Assembly (NCBI GenBank): GCA_003141415.1 | Contig: PLLX01000098.1 | Span: 705-43,513 of the forward strand | From: Bacteroidales bacterium | GTDB taxonomy: Bacteria > Bacteroidota > Bacteroidia > Bacteroidales > VadinHA17 | Length of the DNA stretch: 42,809 nucleotides | Reading direction: 5' to 3' | Shown: piece after piece, positions 8,635 through 16,526 of the stretch | Layout: each line of letters starts with the position of its first letter | Position numbering within the stretch: the stretch's first letter is position 1 | The notes under the pieces: model-generated | What the model was told of the DNA's origin: nothing | The model's input: only the letters and a program-made list of their open reading frames with translations | Database searches by the model: none | Position numbers and translations under genes: made by a program

Positions 8635-9432
8635 ATGGGAAAAAAGAACATTTTCAAAGAACATTTCTTTTTTACGTTCGTGTTTGTTTTTGTATTCATT
8701 GTTCAAAACCTGTTTTCACAATCAGTAGTTGGTTTAGATAACTGGTATAACCATGAGACCGATGTCAAAACAGGAAAGCCATTTCATTATCTCTGGACCG
8801 ATACCGCGCTCAGCGGATATTCTAGATGGGGGGAAATTTTTTCCGGAAGGGGAGCAAAAATTACAACCCTCGGGAAACCTGATGCTTCTGTTTTAAGTAA
8901 GATCAATGTTTATATAATTGTTGATCCCGACACTACAACAGAAGCACCATATCCAAACTATATAGAGCCGGAAGATATAGCAGCCATTAAAAATTGGGTT
9001 AATAATGGGGGAGCTCTGGCAATCCTGGCCAACGATGGGCCAAACTGTGAGTTCACTCATCTTAATAAGCTTATGGCACAATTTGGAATGACATTTAATC
9101 ATGTAACATTACATTCTGTTACAGGTAACAATTTTGAGATGGGGGCTTCTGTAAATCTGCCGGATCATCCTCTTTTTAAGGGAGTTACGAAAATTTATAT
9201 CAAAGAGGTTTCTGATATAAATCTCTCCGGATCAGCAAAGGCCATTCTGACTGAGAAAGGTAAAGTTCTGATGGCAGAAAACAAGATTGGAAAAGGGTAT
9301 GTTTTTGCGATAGGTGACCCATGGATATATAATGAATATATTGATCACGACCGTCTTCCTGAAAGTTTTGAAAACCGAAAAGCAGCAGAAAATCTTACTG
9401 ACATTTTGTTGAGCTATACAAAGAAAAAATAA
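8635..9432 (+). CDS. Exported DUF4350/GATase1-like protein
   Basis: A 265-aa protein with a signal peptide (about residues 1-29, hydrophobic core FTFVFVFVFIVQ, ending FSQ). The mature part begins 'VGLDNWYNHETDVKTGKPFHYLW', which I associate with the domain found next to or fused with unsaturated rhamnogalacturonyl hydrolases in Bacteroidota. It continues with a Rossmann-like glutamine-amidotransferase fold: 'YIIVDPDT', 'IKNWVNNGGALAILANDGPN' and 'GKGYVFAIGDPWIYNEYI'. No Cys-His-Glu amidotransferase triad is evident, so it is more likely a carbohydrate-binding or structural domain than an amidase. It is divergent from the GH43 lipoprotein, which supports a polysaccharide-related job. Function is inferred. 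Confidence 0.7.
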   Translation: MGKKNIFKEHFFFTFVFVFVFIVQNLFSQSVVGLDNWYNHETDVKTGKPFHYLWTDTALSGYSRWGEIFSGRGAKITTLGKPDASVLSKINVYIIVDPDTTTEAPYPNYIEPEDIAAIKNWVNNGGALAILANDGPNCEFTHLNKLMAQFGMTFNHVTLHSVTGNNFEMGASVNLPDHPLFKGVTKIYIKEVSDINLSGSAKAILTEKGKVLMAENKIGKGYVFAIGDPWIYNEYIDHDRLPESFENRKAAENLTDILLSYTKKK

Positions 9433-9505
9433 ATATTTTCTTTCGCATGGGGCGGCTATTTATCAACTTTCGTTTCACGTTTCGCATTCATCTGACACGT
9501 AAAGC

Positions 9506-11158
9506 TTAACGCTTTACTGAATAAAGTAATGAACTGCTGCCACTCAATCCGTTTGCTGCAATTCCCTCAACAGATATTAAAACTTCAGTGGAGTTATCGT
9601 TACTGAAGAAACTTGCCGAGGCCTTCCCTGAACTGTCAGTCATAATATCGGGTCCCCAGAAAAGTGTGCTGCTTTTAGTTTTGCCCGAAGCTTCTTCATT
9701 TTTTGTAAACGCTTTGGATTTCTTCATGGTTATCTCAATAATACCAACGTTATTCATTGCTGAATACCTCTGAATATCCATAACATTTGTTGAGGCTGTT
9801 ATATGAGCAATATCCACTACCGGGAGAGTATTAAGGATTGATGCGTCAGTACCCATCTTTATGCCATCAACAATTATCAAAGCGCCATCCAGATTGTTGA
9901 GAGAGTTCATAGTACTGATTCCAAAGGTAATTTTCCCATTTTCAATGTGATACGGTTTGATTTGCATAAGGATATCAAAAATATTCCGATCGATGGAGTA
10001 TCCTTCCTGTTTATTTTGACTACCGGATTCCATTCTTCTAAATAGTTTCTTAGGATTATTCTTTTCCTGAACAATAAACTGACTGCCTGGAGTCTGGGTT
10101 ATCCTTAAAAGAGATTGAGCAAAGTATTTTCTTATATCCGGATTTGAGTTAGCTGATGAAGAGGTGCTTTTCCGATTGATGTAACTTACAATATTGTCAT
10201 TCCCGTAAGAAAGCTGATGGGGAGAAGTATTTGATGCAGAGACTGACAAATTTGCCATTACAGGGCCGCCTTTATCATCAGTAACTGAAATTTCCAGCTG
10301 GACTTTATCATTTTTTTCGTTTGACAGGTTGATTGTCTTAAGCTGGATATTTAAGTGCTTGAAATCATTCATTGACTTATTGTTACCGGGTAGTATTTTT
10401 CTGTCAGAGTTATTAAATCGTGTGGGAATTACAATTCCTGTAATGGTTTTAGCACCCTTAAAGGTTGGGGTAATAAGAAGTTTCAACTCCTCTTTGTTAT
10501 CAAATTCAGGGAGTTTTAATGTAAGAGTAGACATACCTTCATTGCTGGCTTTACTTTTTCCACTTAGTATTTCACTTGATTTTCCTGTTAACTGATAATT
10601 AAAACTTGCAGGAATGGGTTTATTGTCCTTTCCTGAAAATCTGATTTGAGCTGTCAGGAGGCTCCCCGGTTCATAAAGTGTATCCTTTAGTGATAAATCT
10701 GTAATCAGATCAGATTCTGGAGATTTCCGGATCTCAATTACCCTTGAAAACATTTTTTCCGGAGACAGGTTATTTGTCAGAAGGGAAGAGGCAAGAAGCA
10801 TATAATTTCCTTCAGTCAGAAAATCAGGGAGTTCAATGCTTCCGTTAATGAGATTATTAGTAACCGGGAATATTCCGGAAGCTGCCTCGATCCCATCCTG
10901 ATCTATAAGGGCCACATGTAATGTATCATTAGGTGGGTAAGATCTGTTATTCAGATTATCCAGAAAATAGGCTTTAAATAAAACTGATTCACCAGGCAGG
11001 TAGTAAGAACGGTCAGTGCTAAGATAAACAAAGATGTTGGCATACTTTGAGTCTGGAGTAGTTCCCTTGGAAATGGGTTTAGTTAAATCTTGTCCGATTA
11101 TGTTCGAACAACTAATCAGAATAAGTATTACCAGAGAGACTTTGTTAAATGTTTTCAT
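9506..11158 (-). CDS. Exported MG2-like / TonB-plug-like protein
   Basis: A 550-aa protein with a signal peptide; the 'LILISCSN' segment near residue 17 could be a lipobox. Residues ~40-140 resemble the alpha-2-macroglobulin MG2 domain ('VYLSTDRSYYLPGESVLFKAYFLDN', 'LIDQDGIEAASGIFPVTNN', 'GNYMLLA'). Further beta-sandwich domains follow. A segment near 405-480 ('LDGALIIVDGIKMGTDASILNTL', 'IAHITASTNVMDIQRYSAMNNVGIIEITMKK') looks like a TonB-receptor plug, yet there is no beta-barrel after it. This architecture is recurrent in Bacteroidota, but its function is not established. The stop lies within a small hairpin (GTAAAGC/GCTTTAC, 9499-9517) shared with the convergent neighbour. Confidence 0.7.
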   Translation of the reverse strand: MKTFNKVSLVILILISCSNIIGQDLTKPISKGTTPDSKYANIFVYLSTDRSYYLPGESVLFKAYFLDNLNNRSYPPNDTLHVALIDQDGIEAASGIFPVTNNLINGSIELPDFLTEGNYMLLASSLLTNNLSPEKMFSRVIEIRKSPESDLITDLSLKDTLYEPGSLLTAQIRFSGKDNKPIPASFNYQLTGKSSEILSGKSKASNEGMSTLTLKLPEFDNKEELKLLITPTFKGAKTITGIVIPTRFNNSDRKILPGNNKSMNDFKHLNIQLKTINLSNEKNDKVQLEISVTDDKGGPVMANLSVSASNTSPHQLSYGNDNIVSYINRKSTSSSANSNPDIRKYFAQSLLRITQTPGSQFIVQEKNNPKKLFRRMESGSQNKQEGYSIDRNIFDILMQIKPYHIENGKITFGISTMNSLNNLDGALIIVDGIKMGTDASILNTLPVVDIAHITASTNVMDIQRYSAMNNVGIIEITMKKSKAFTKNEEASGKTKSSTLFWGPDIMTDSSGKASASFFSNDNSTEVLISVEGIAANGLSGSSSLLYSVKR

Positions 11159-11253
11159 GGTTTAAATTTTATTGATTACTTGTACCTGTATTTATGATCA
11201 TGATCCCCGACAATATCTGCTGACCTGACCCCAACTCAAGTGTTGTATAACCG

Positions 11254-12375
11254 TCAAATCTTCAAAAACACTTTCTTTTTATAAAGTATATAAAGGAATA
11301 CCCATGCTATCGCCGTTACTCCGATTCCTTCTATTAGTGGTGCCCATGTTTCCGGCATTATTGCTGTAAGACCTCCGAAGAAAAACATTGTAGCGGATCT
11401 GAAATTAACAATTCTTTCTGTAAGGTATATTGTAATAGGATTCATACCTATTACTACAAAAACAAATGCCCACTTTTTATATTCCAAAACATCAATTATT
11501 AGGTAGAAAATTGAGAATAGAAGAAGGCTTAGACCTCCAACAAAACAGACAAATGAGCTCGTCCAGAGATTTTTGTTGATCGGGAATACAATATTCCAGA
11601 TCTTCCCGATTATCATCAATGTAATTGCTGCCAGGAAAAGGTACAACACCTTGCGAAAGGGTTTGTCACTCAGATATTTTGATAAGAGAAATTCACCGGT
11701 AAACATTCCAAGTAAAGCTGTCCCGATGGCAGGGATCGTACTGAATAATCCTTCAGGATCGTGATTGCCAAGATAGAGTTTCCCTGGCATCAGAAGCCGA
11801 TCTATATGACTGGTAAGATTACCTTCCTGTGAAAAAATATCGGTAGAACCAAGATCGTGAGCAGGAAATAATAACAGAAGCACCCAGTAACCAATTAAAA
11901 GTACGCAGAACCAGACAATCCGGATATTGAGTTTAGTGTTCATAAAGATAAGTGAGCCAAACATCCAGGCCAGACCTATTCTTCCAAGAACACTTCCATA
12001 CCGTAGATGGGCAAAATCAAAATTTACGCCATTATTATAAACTATTCCAATTACAACCAGAATCAATCCACGGGTAATGACGTGCTTATAAATTGACTTG
12101 CGGCTATCATTCATTGCTGTCCGTTTTGCCAGGGAAAACGGGAAAGATATTCCGGCAATAAAAAGGAACATAGGGAAAATCATATCATAAAAATGGAAAC
12201 CATGCCATGGAACATGTTCACATTGTTCGGCCCACCATTTAAAAATTGGCCATCCTGTAAGTGTCGCAAGTCCGACAAAAATTCCTTCTCCTCCCATAAT
12301 CCAGAACATATCGAACCCACGTAATGCATCAAGTGAATATAATCGTTTGATGGCAGGTTTGTTTTCGTTTTCCAT
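11254..12375 (-). CDS. DUF5009/HGSNAT-like membrane acyltransferase
   Basis: A 373-aa polytopic membrane protein with about 10 hydrophobic helices. The N-terminal 'RLYSLDALRGFDMFWIMGGEGIF' and 'HFYDMIFPMFLFIAGISFPFSLAKR' segments are the signature of the DUF5009/DUF1624 group, relatives of heparan-alpha-glucosaminide N-acetyltransferase and OPGC-like acyltransferases. Such proteins are thought to transfer acyl groups to sugars across the inner membrane and are frequent in Bacteroidota polysaccharide loci. It is separated by 95 nt from the MG2/plug gene and by 158 nt from the nucleotidase gene, so it may be a single-gene unit. The substrate is unknown. Confidence 0.8.
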   Translation of the reverse strand: MENENKPAIKRLYSLDALRGFDMFWIMGGEGIFVGLATLTGWPIFKWWAEQCEHVPWHGFHFYDMIFPMFLFIAGISFPFSLAKRTAMNDSRKSIYKHVITRGLILVVIGIVYNNGVNFDFAHLRYGSVLGRIGLAWMFGSLIFMNTKLNIRIVWFCVLLIGYWVLLLLFPAHDLGSTDIFSQEGNLTSHIDRLLMPGKLYLGNHDPEGLFSTIPAIGTALLGMFTGEFLLSKYLSDKPFRKVLYLFLAAITLMIIGKIWNIVFPINKNLWTSSFVCFVGGLSLLLFSIFYLIIDVLEYKKWAFVFVVIGMNPITIYLTERIVNFRSATMFFFGGLTAIMPETWAPLIEGIGVTAIAWVFLYILYKKKVFLKI

Positions 12376-12533
12376 TATAAAATATTTAATTGCTATTAAT
12401 AATTACATTTTAGTTTAGAGAAAATGAGTGTTTACTTTTGAATTTGCCTGATAAAATTCATTGAAAAAAATCATTGTTCAGTAATTTCAAAGTTATGATA
12501 TTATAATCTGATTTTTAGAAGTCATTTTGTAAT

Positions 12534-13070
12534 TTAATCAGTCAGAAGAAGATTTTCCAGTTCTGCCCATGAAGAAACTGTTTTATGATGATGATCTGTA
12601 TTGTTGATATTATTGGGCTGGATGAACATAATTGTTTCACCACCAAAATTATCAAGGTTTTTAAAATGGTCATCGATCATTAAATCTGCAGGTATTAAAC
12701 CTTTATTGCCACAGAAAATGACCTGTTTCCAGCTTATAAAAGGAAAATTATCATTCAGCCATAACTGTTTGTCAGTAAGGCTGACTGGAAATTCGGTTGC
12801 CATTGAAATAACTATTATTTCATACGATTCATTCAATAATTTCAGCACTCTCTGGCTGTCAGGCATAACAGGCATAGTTCTGAAAAAACCTGGCGTTTCA
12901 ACCCATCGGTAGATTTCGGGAAATGCCTCCCCCTCCTTTAACCCGATGATCTCCTCCATGGTTTTCTTCAGCCCCGTTTCTTCTTCATACAGTTCAAAGA
13001 AACGAGGATATACATCTGCAAGAACTCCATCCATATCAACAAGTATTCTCTTCATTTCTTTCAAATTCAA
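12534..13070 (-). CDS. 5'(3')-deoxyribonucleotidase, HAD superfamily
   Basis: A 178-aa cytoplasmic phosphatase of the NT5C family (COG4502 type). It carries the HAD motif I 'DMDGVLAD' (D12 nucleophile, D14 acid), a cap region with 'TPGFFRTMPVMPDS', motif II-like 'IVISMATEFPVS', and a motif III/IV region 'LMIDDHFKNLDNFGG' with the acidic pair. Such enzymes dephosphorylate (deoxy)ribonucleoside monophosphates and keep dNTP pools balanced. A start at the second ATG (MKRILVDMDG, 13055) is also possible. It is divergent from the oxidoreductase at 13160 and shares no obvious pathway with its neighbours. Confidence 0.85.
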   Translation of the reverse strand: MNLKEMKRILVDMDGVLADVYPRFFELYEEETGLKKTMEEIIGLKEGEAFPEIYRWVETPGFFRTMPVMPDSQRVLKLLNESYEIIVISMATEFPVSLTDKQLWLNDNFPFISWKQVIFCGNKGLIPADLMIDDHFKNLDNFGGETIMFIQPNNINNTDHHHKTVSSWAELENLLLTD

Positions 13071-13159
13071 TTATGACTTAAATGTATATAAATTCTATTA
13101 TTTTCCTAATTTCGTATAATAAATTGAAACAGGTAGTAACATCTTTAAACAGATTGAAA

Positions 13160-14482
13160 ATGGCAACCCGAAGGGAATTTATTCAAAAATCAGCAATAGG
13201 AGCAGCAGGTCTGACTCTTAGTGCAAAGAGTTACTCACGTATCGCTGGTGCAAATGACAGGGTTCGTGTAGGGATTATCGGTTTTTCTGATAGGTTCAGG
13301 TCATCACTGGCTCCTGCATTCCTTAGTCAGGCTAAGGATTATAACTTTGAGATTGTTGCTGTTTCGGATCTTTGGAACAGACGTCGTGATGAAGCTGAAA
13401 TCTTTTTCAAAGGGAAAGGTGTCACAATAAGAACAGCCCGTAACAATGATGAGCTTTATAGTGGTATGGATACAGACGCTGTTATTATCAGTACTGCGGA
13501 TTTTCAGCATGCATTAGTACTTGCTGAGGCTGTAAAAGCAGGAAAGGATGCATATTGTGAAAAGCCTTTTGCTGAGACAATGTCTGATGCCCGGGAAGCA
13601 TTAAAAGCTGTTCAGGATTCTAAAAAGATTGTTCAGATTGGCTCACAACGCAGGAGTACTCCGAATTATATCGCTGCTAATGATTATATTAGATCAGGTA
13701 AGTTTGGGAGAATTGTTATGGTTGAGATGTCGTGGAATGTCAACCAACCAGGCAGATGGAGAAGGCCACAGCTTACATCAGTTATAAAAGAGGCTGATAC
13801 TGACTGGAAACGTTTCCAGATGAATCGCGAACCTGCTGCATGGGATCCCAGGAAATATCTTGAATTCAGGCTGTTCTGGCCATATTCCTCAGGAATCCCT
13901 GGCCAATGGATGGCACATCAGATTGATACTGTTCACTGGTTCACCGGATTAAGTCATCCAAGAAGTGTTGCAGCAAATGGTGGTATATACTTATGGAAAG
14001 ACGGACGTACTAATTTTGACACAATGACTGCAGTAATGGATTATGGAGATGCTAATGACGGTTTCCAGGTTGTTTATACCTCACGTTTTACCAACTCTGC
14101 CGGAGGAACCAAAGAAATTTATTTCTCAAATGGTGGCTCACTCAACCTTGATACGAATAAGATCAATTCCGACGGTGGCCTTAATGCCGGCGATGCCAAA
14201 GAAATGAATATGCAGCCAAATCTTCTTGAACCCATGGATTTACCTGGATTTAAGGTAGAGACATCTGCCAACACTGGTTCGGATCCTATGACCAATGCAC
14301 ATATGAAGAATTGGATGGAATGTGTTCGCGACCGTAAGAAGCCAAATGCAGATATCATGGCAGGTTATAATCATTCTATCGCTACAATTATGTGTACGGC
14401 AGCACTCAGGACTGGTCAAAAAGCTTTATTTGATGAAGTAACCCAGGAAGTTCTTGCAGGCGGGAAAGTATTCATGTATTAA
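13160..14482 (+). CDS. Tat-exported Gfo/Idh/MocA-family oxidoreductase
   Basis: A 440-aa NAD(P)-dependent sugar dehydrogenase-like protein. The ATG at 13160 is preferred over an in-frame one at 13082, because it gives a clean twin-arginine signal 'TRREFIQKSAIGAAGLTLSA'. The Rossmann motif is 'VRVGIIGFSDRFRSS', the conserved 'YCEKPFAET' holds the family Glu-Lys-Pro motif, and the C-terminal domain has 'GIPGQWMAHQIDTVHWFTG', with the Asp-x-x-x-His pair typical of this exported subgroup. It probably oxidises a sugar or cyclitol in the periplasm. It heads a tight trio with the DUF6807 and NIPSNAP genes (gaps 14 and 26 nt), a combination common in Bacteroidota and Planctomycetota sugar catabolism. 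Confidence 0.87.
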   Translation: MATRREFIQKSAIGAAGLTLSAKSYSRIAGANDRVRVGIIGFSDRFRSSLAPAFLSQAKDYNFEIVAVSDLWNRRRDEAEIFFKGKGVTIRTARNNDELYSGMDTDAVIISTADFQHALVLAEAVKAGKDAYCEKPFAETMSDAREALKAVQDSKKIVQIGSQRRSTPNYIAANDYIRSGKFGRIVMVEMSWNVNQPGRWRRPQLTSVIKEADTDWKRFQMNREPAAWDPRKYLEFRLFWPYSSGIPGQWMAHQIDTVHWFTGLSHPRSVAANGGIYLWKDGRTNFDTMTAVMDYGDANDGFQVVYTSRFTNSAGGTKEIYFSNGGSLNLDTNKINSDGGLNAGDAKEMNMQPNLLEPMDLPGFKVETSANTGSDPMTNAHMKNWMECVRDRKKPNADIMAGYNHSIATIMCTAALRTGQKALFDEVTQEVLAGGKVFMY

Positions 14483-14496
14483 AATTATAATCAACA

Positions 14497-15579
14497 TTGA
14501 CAAGAATTAAAAATTTCTCTGTGAACAGGATCCTGATAATAAGAGGATTCTTTATCCTGGTTTTTTTGGCTTCAGAAATGATCCTGAATGCTCAATCTCT
14601 CAAAGATACCGGAGTAAGAATTATCAGGGTCGATGACAAACATAAAGTTGATGTTATTGTCAACGGAAACTTATTTACATCTTATCAATATCCGGTGAAT
14701 ATTGAAAAACCTTTTCTATTTCCTGTTATTGCTCCCAATGGTTCAGTGATCACAAGGGGTTATCCGATTGAACCAAGAAAAGGTGAGCGTACGGATCATC
14801 CTCACCATATAGGGATCTGGTTTAATTATGGCGATGTGAACGGGCTTGATTTCTGGAATAACTCTTCAGCCATACCAGCTGAAAAGAAAGATTCCTACGG
14901 ACATATTGTTCACCAGAAAATTGTTAAAACAGTAAGTGGGGAAAAAGGAATACTCGAGGTAGTTTCGAACTGGGATGACAACAAAGGGAATGCATTATTG
15001 ACTGAGAAGACGCTGTATATCTTTTCGGGTGACGGGAATTCACGCACGATCGATCACATCTCAACATTGACAGCAATAAATGGTCCGGTCATAATAGGCG
15101 ACAGCAAGGAAGGCATGTTTGCTATCAGGGTTGACAGGGCGTTTGAAATGCCTTCAAATGAATCATTGATTTTCACTGATGACAAAGGCAATCCAACGAA
15201 AATCAAAGCCATTGATAATGAGGGAGTAACAGGTATGTACACTTCCAGTAGAGGACTAAAAGGAGACTCAGTATGGGGAACCAGAAATGACTGGGTAATC
15301 CTGAGCGGAGCAAAGGATAATGTTACAATTACGATGGGTATTTTTGATAACCCTAAAAACCCCGGTTATCCGGCTTATGCTCATGCCCGGGGGTATGGTC
15401 TATTTTCATTTAATAACTTTGGACAGAATTCTTATGATCCAAAACAGGAAAAAAGGAGTTATAAAATCGAAAAAGGGCAATCAGTGACTTTGTATCACAG
15501 ATTTTATCTACAATCAGGTTCAGAACTAACTGCGGATAAAGCAAATGAAATCTTTCAGGAGTTTTCAAAAGCATATTAA
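14497..15579 (+). CDS. Exported PmoA-like protein (DUF6807)
   Basis: An up to 360-aa exported protein. 'FLFPVIAPNGSVITRGYPI', 'GERTDHPHHIGIWFNYGDVNGLDFW' and 'YGHIVHQKI' are hallmarks of the DUF6807/'methane oxygenase PmoA' family, which despite the name is a beta-sandwich protein of sugar-catabolic gene clusters with a conserved His-rich motif (HPHH). There is no ATG at the front: the frame opens with TTG at 14497 or GTG at 14521. The GTG start gives the tidier signal peptide 'MNRILIIRGFFILVFLASEM'. The gene lies 14 nt after the oxidoreductase and 26 nt before the NIPSNAP gene, so it is part of one operon. The enzymatic role is not known. Confidence 0.8.
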   Translation: MTRIKNFSVNRILIIRGFFILVFLASEMILNAQSLKDTGVRIIRVDDKHKVDVIVNGNLFTSYQYPVNIEKPFLFPVIAPNGSVITRGYPIEPRKGERTDHPHHIGIWFNYGDVNGLDFWNNSSAIPAEKKDSYGHIVHQKIVKTVSGEKGILEVVSNWDDNKGNALLTEKTLYIFSGDGNSRTIDHISTLTAINGPVIIGDSKEGMFAIRVDRAFEMPSNESLIFTDDKGNPTKIKAIDNEGVTGMYTSSRGLKGDSVWGTRNDWVILSGAKDNVTITMGIFDNPKNPGYPAYAHARGYGLFSFNNFGQNSYDPKQEKRSYKIEKGQSVTLYHRFYLQSGSELTADKANEIFQEFSKAY

Positions 15580-15605
15580 TATTTCACTCAATAAAAATTT
15601 TAACT

Positions 15606-16403
15606 ATGAAAAAATCAAATTTCTTTTACCGGATACTTCCGGCATTATTGTTATTCATGACTATTGCGATCAGTGCTCCTGGAGCGGGACCAGAAAAACA
15701 ACAGTATTATGAGATAAAGATCTACAGGATTGCAGATAAAACACAAGAGGACAGGGTTGATACTTATCTTAAAGAGGCTTATCTGCCTGCTCTTCACCGT
15801 GCCGGTATTCCAATAGTAGGTGTCTTTAAACCAGTTGAGGCCGATACTGCATCTGGAAAACTAATCTATGTTTTTATCCCTTTCAATACCGTTGATCAGT
15901 TTATGGAATTACAGGGTCTACTTCTTAAAGACAAGGTGTTTGAAGAGACAGGGAAATCTTTTATTGAAGCTCCTTATGATACACCTCCATACAAACGGTC
16001 TGAAAGCATTTTTCTGAAGGCTTTTATGAATATGCCCCGGTTTGTTTCGCCTAAATTTACCACCCCACCTTCAGAAAGAATCTATGAACTAAGAAGTTAC
16101 GAGAGTGCAACTGAAGCCAAAGCAATAAAAAAGGTTGAAATGTTCAACAAGGGAGGGGAGATTGACTTATTTAAAAAACTGGAATTCAATCCGGTATTCT
16201 ATGCTGAAGTTTTGGTAGGGAGTCATATGCCAAATCTCATGTATATGACTACTTTTTCAGATATGAAATCGCACGATGATCATTGGAGTGCTTTTGGTAA
16301 AACTGAAGAATGGAAGAAACTTTCAGGAATGGATGAGTATAAAAACACTGTCTCAAAAGCAAGTCCATATCTGCTTCATCCGACTTCTTATTCGGATTTT
16401 TAA
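15606..16403 (+). CDS. Exported NIPSNAP-family protein
   Basis: A 265-aa protein with a signal peptide (about residues 1-27, 'LLLFMTIAISAPGAG'). It contains two ferredoxin-like NIPSNAP repeats: one opening 'YYEIKIYRIADKTQEDRVDTYL', the other 'RIYELRSYESATEAKAIKKVEMF', both ending in the typical 'F..FSDMKSHDDHWSAFGKTEEWKKL' pattern. Bacterial exported NIPSNAP proteins recur with Gfo/Idh/MocA and DUF6807 genes as here; their biochemical role is unknown. It is the last gene of the rightward trio and faces trpB, with the hairpin repeat at 16429-16526 between them. Confidence 0.85.
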   Translation: MKKSNFFYRILPALLLFMTIAISAPGAGPEKQQYYEIKIYRIADKTQEDRVDTYLKEAYLPALHRAGIPIVGVFKPVEADTASGKLIYVFIPFNTVDQFMELQGLLLKDKVFEETGKSFIEAPYDTPPYKRSESIFLKAFMNMPRFVSPKFTTPPSERIYELRSYESATEAKAIKKVEMFNKGGEIDLFKKLEFNPVFYAEVLVGSHMPNLMYMTTFSDMKSHDDHWSAFGKTEEWKKLSGMDEYKNTVSKASPYLLHPTSYSDF

Positions 16404-16428
16404 TGTTTCATCTCTGTATTTTTTACTT

Positions 16429-16526
16429 CATCCCCCTCAACCCCTTCCTCCGGGAGAGAAGGGGAATAGAAGATAACCTTATTGTTAAGTCCCTCCCTCC
16501 TGGGGGAGGGATTTAGGGAGAGGTCA
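16429..16526. repeat. Intergenic palindromic repeat, CCCTAAATC family, paired inverted copies
   Basis: The first hairpin (16429-16466) is CCCCTTC.TCCGGGAGA.GAAGGGG. The second (16487-16526), read on the minus strand, is TCTCCCTAAATCCCTCCCC, then AGGAGGGAGGGACTT. It has the same two-hairpin layout as 5195-5272 and reaches into the trpB stop codon. Its position between convergent genes suggests a bidirectional terminator role. Confidence 0.7.

Noticed and set aside
9499..9517. GTAAAGC/GCTTTAC hairpin as a terminator between convergent genes
   Set aside because: The stem is short, has no T-tract on either side and overlaps the stop codon; not strong enough to list as a terminator.
16276..16476. 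Small frame overlapping the end of the NIPSNAP gene
   Set aside because: It is an alternative frame of the gene that runs into the palindromic repeat; no promoter or domain supports it.
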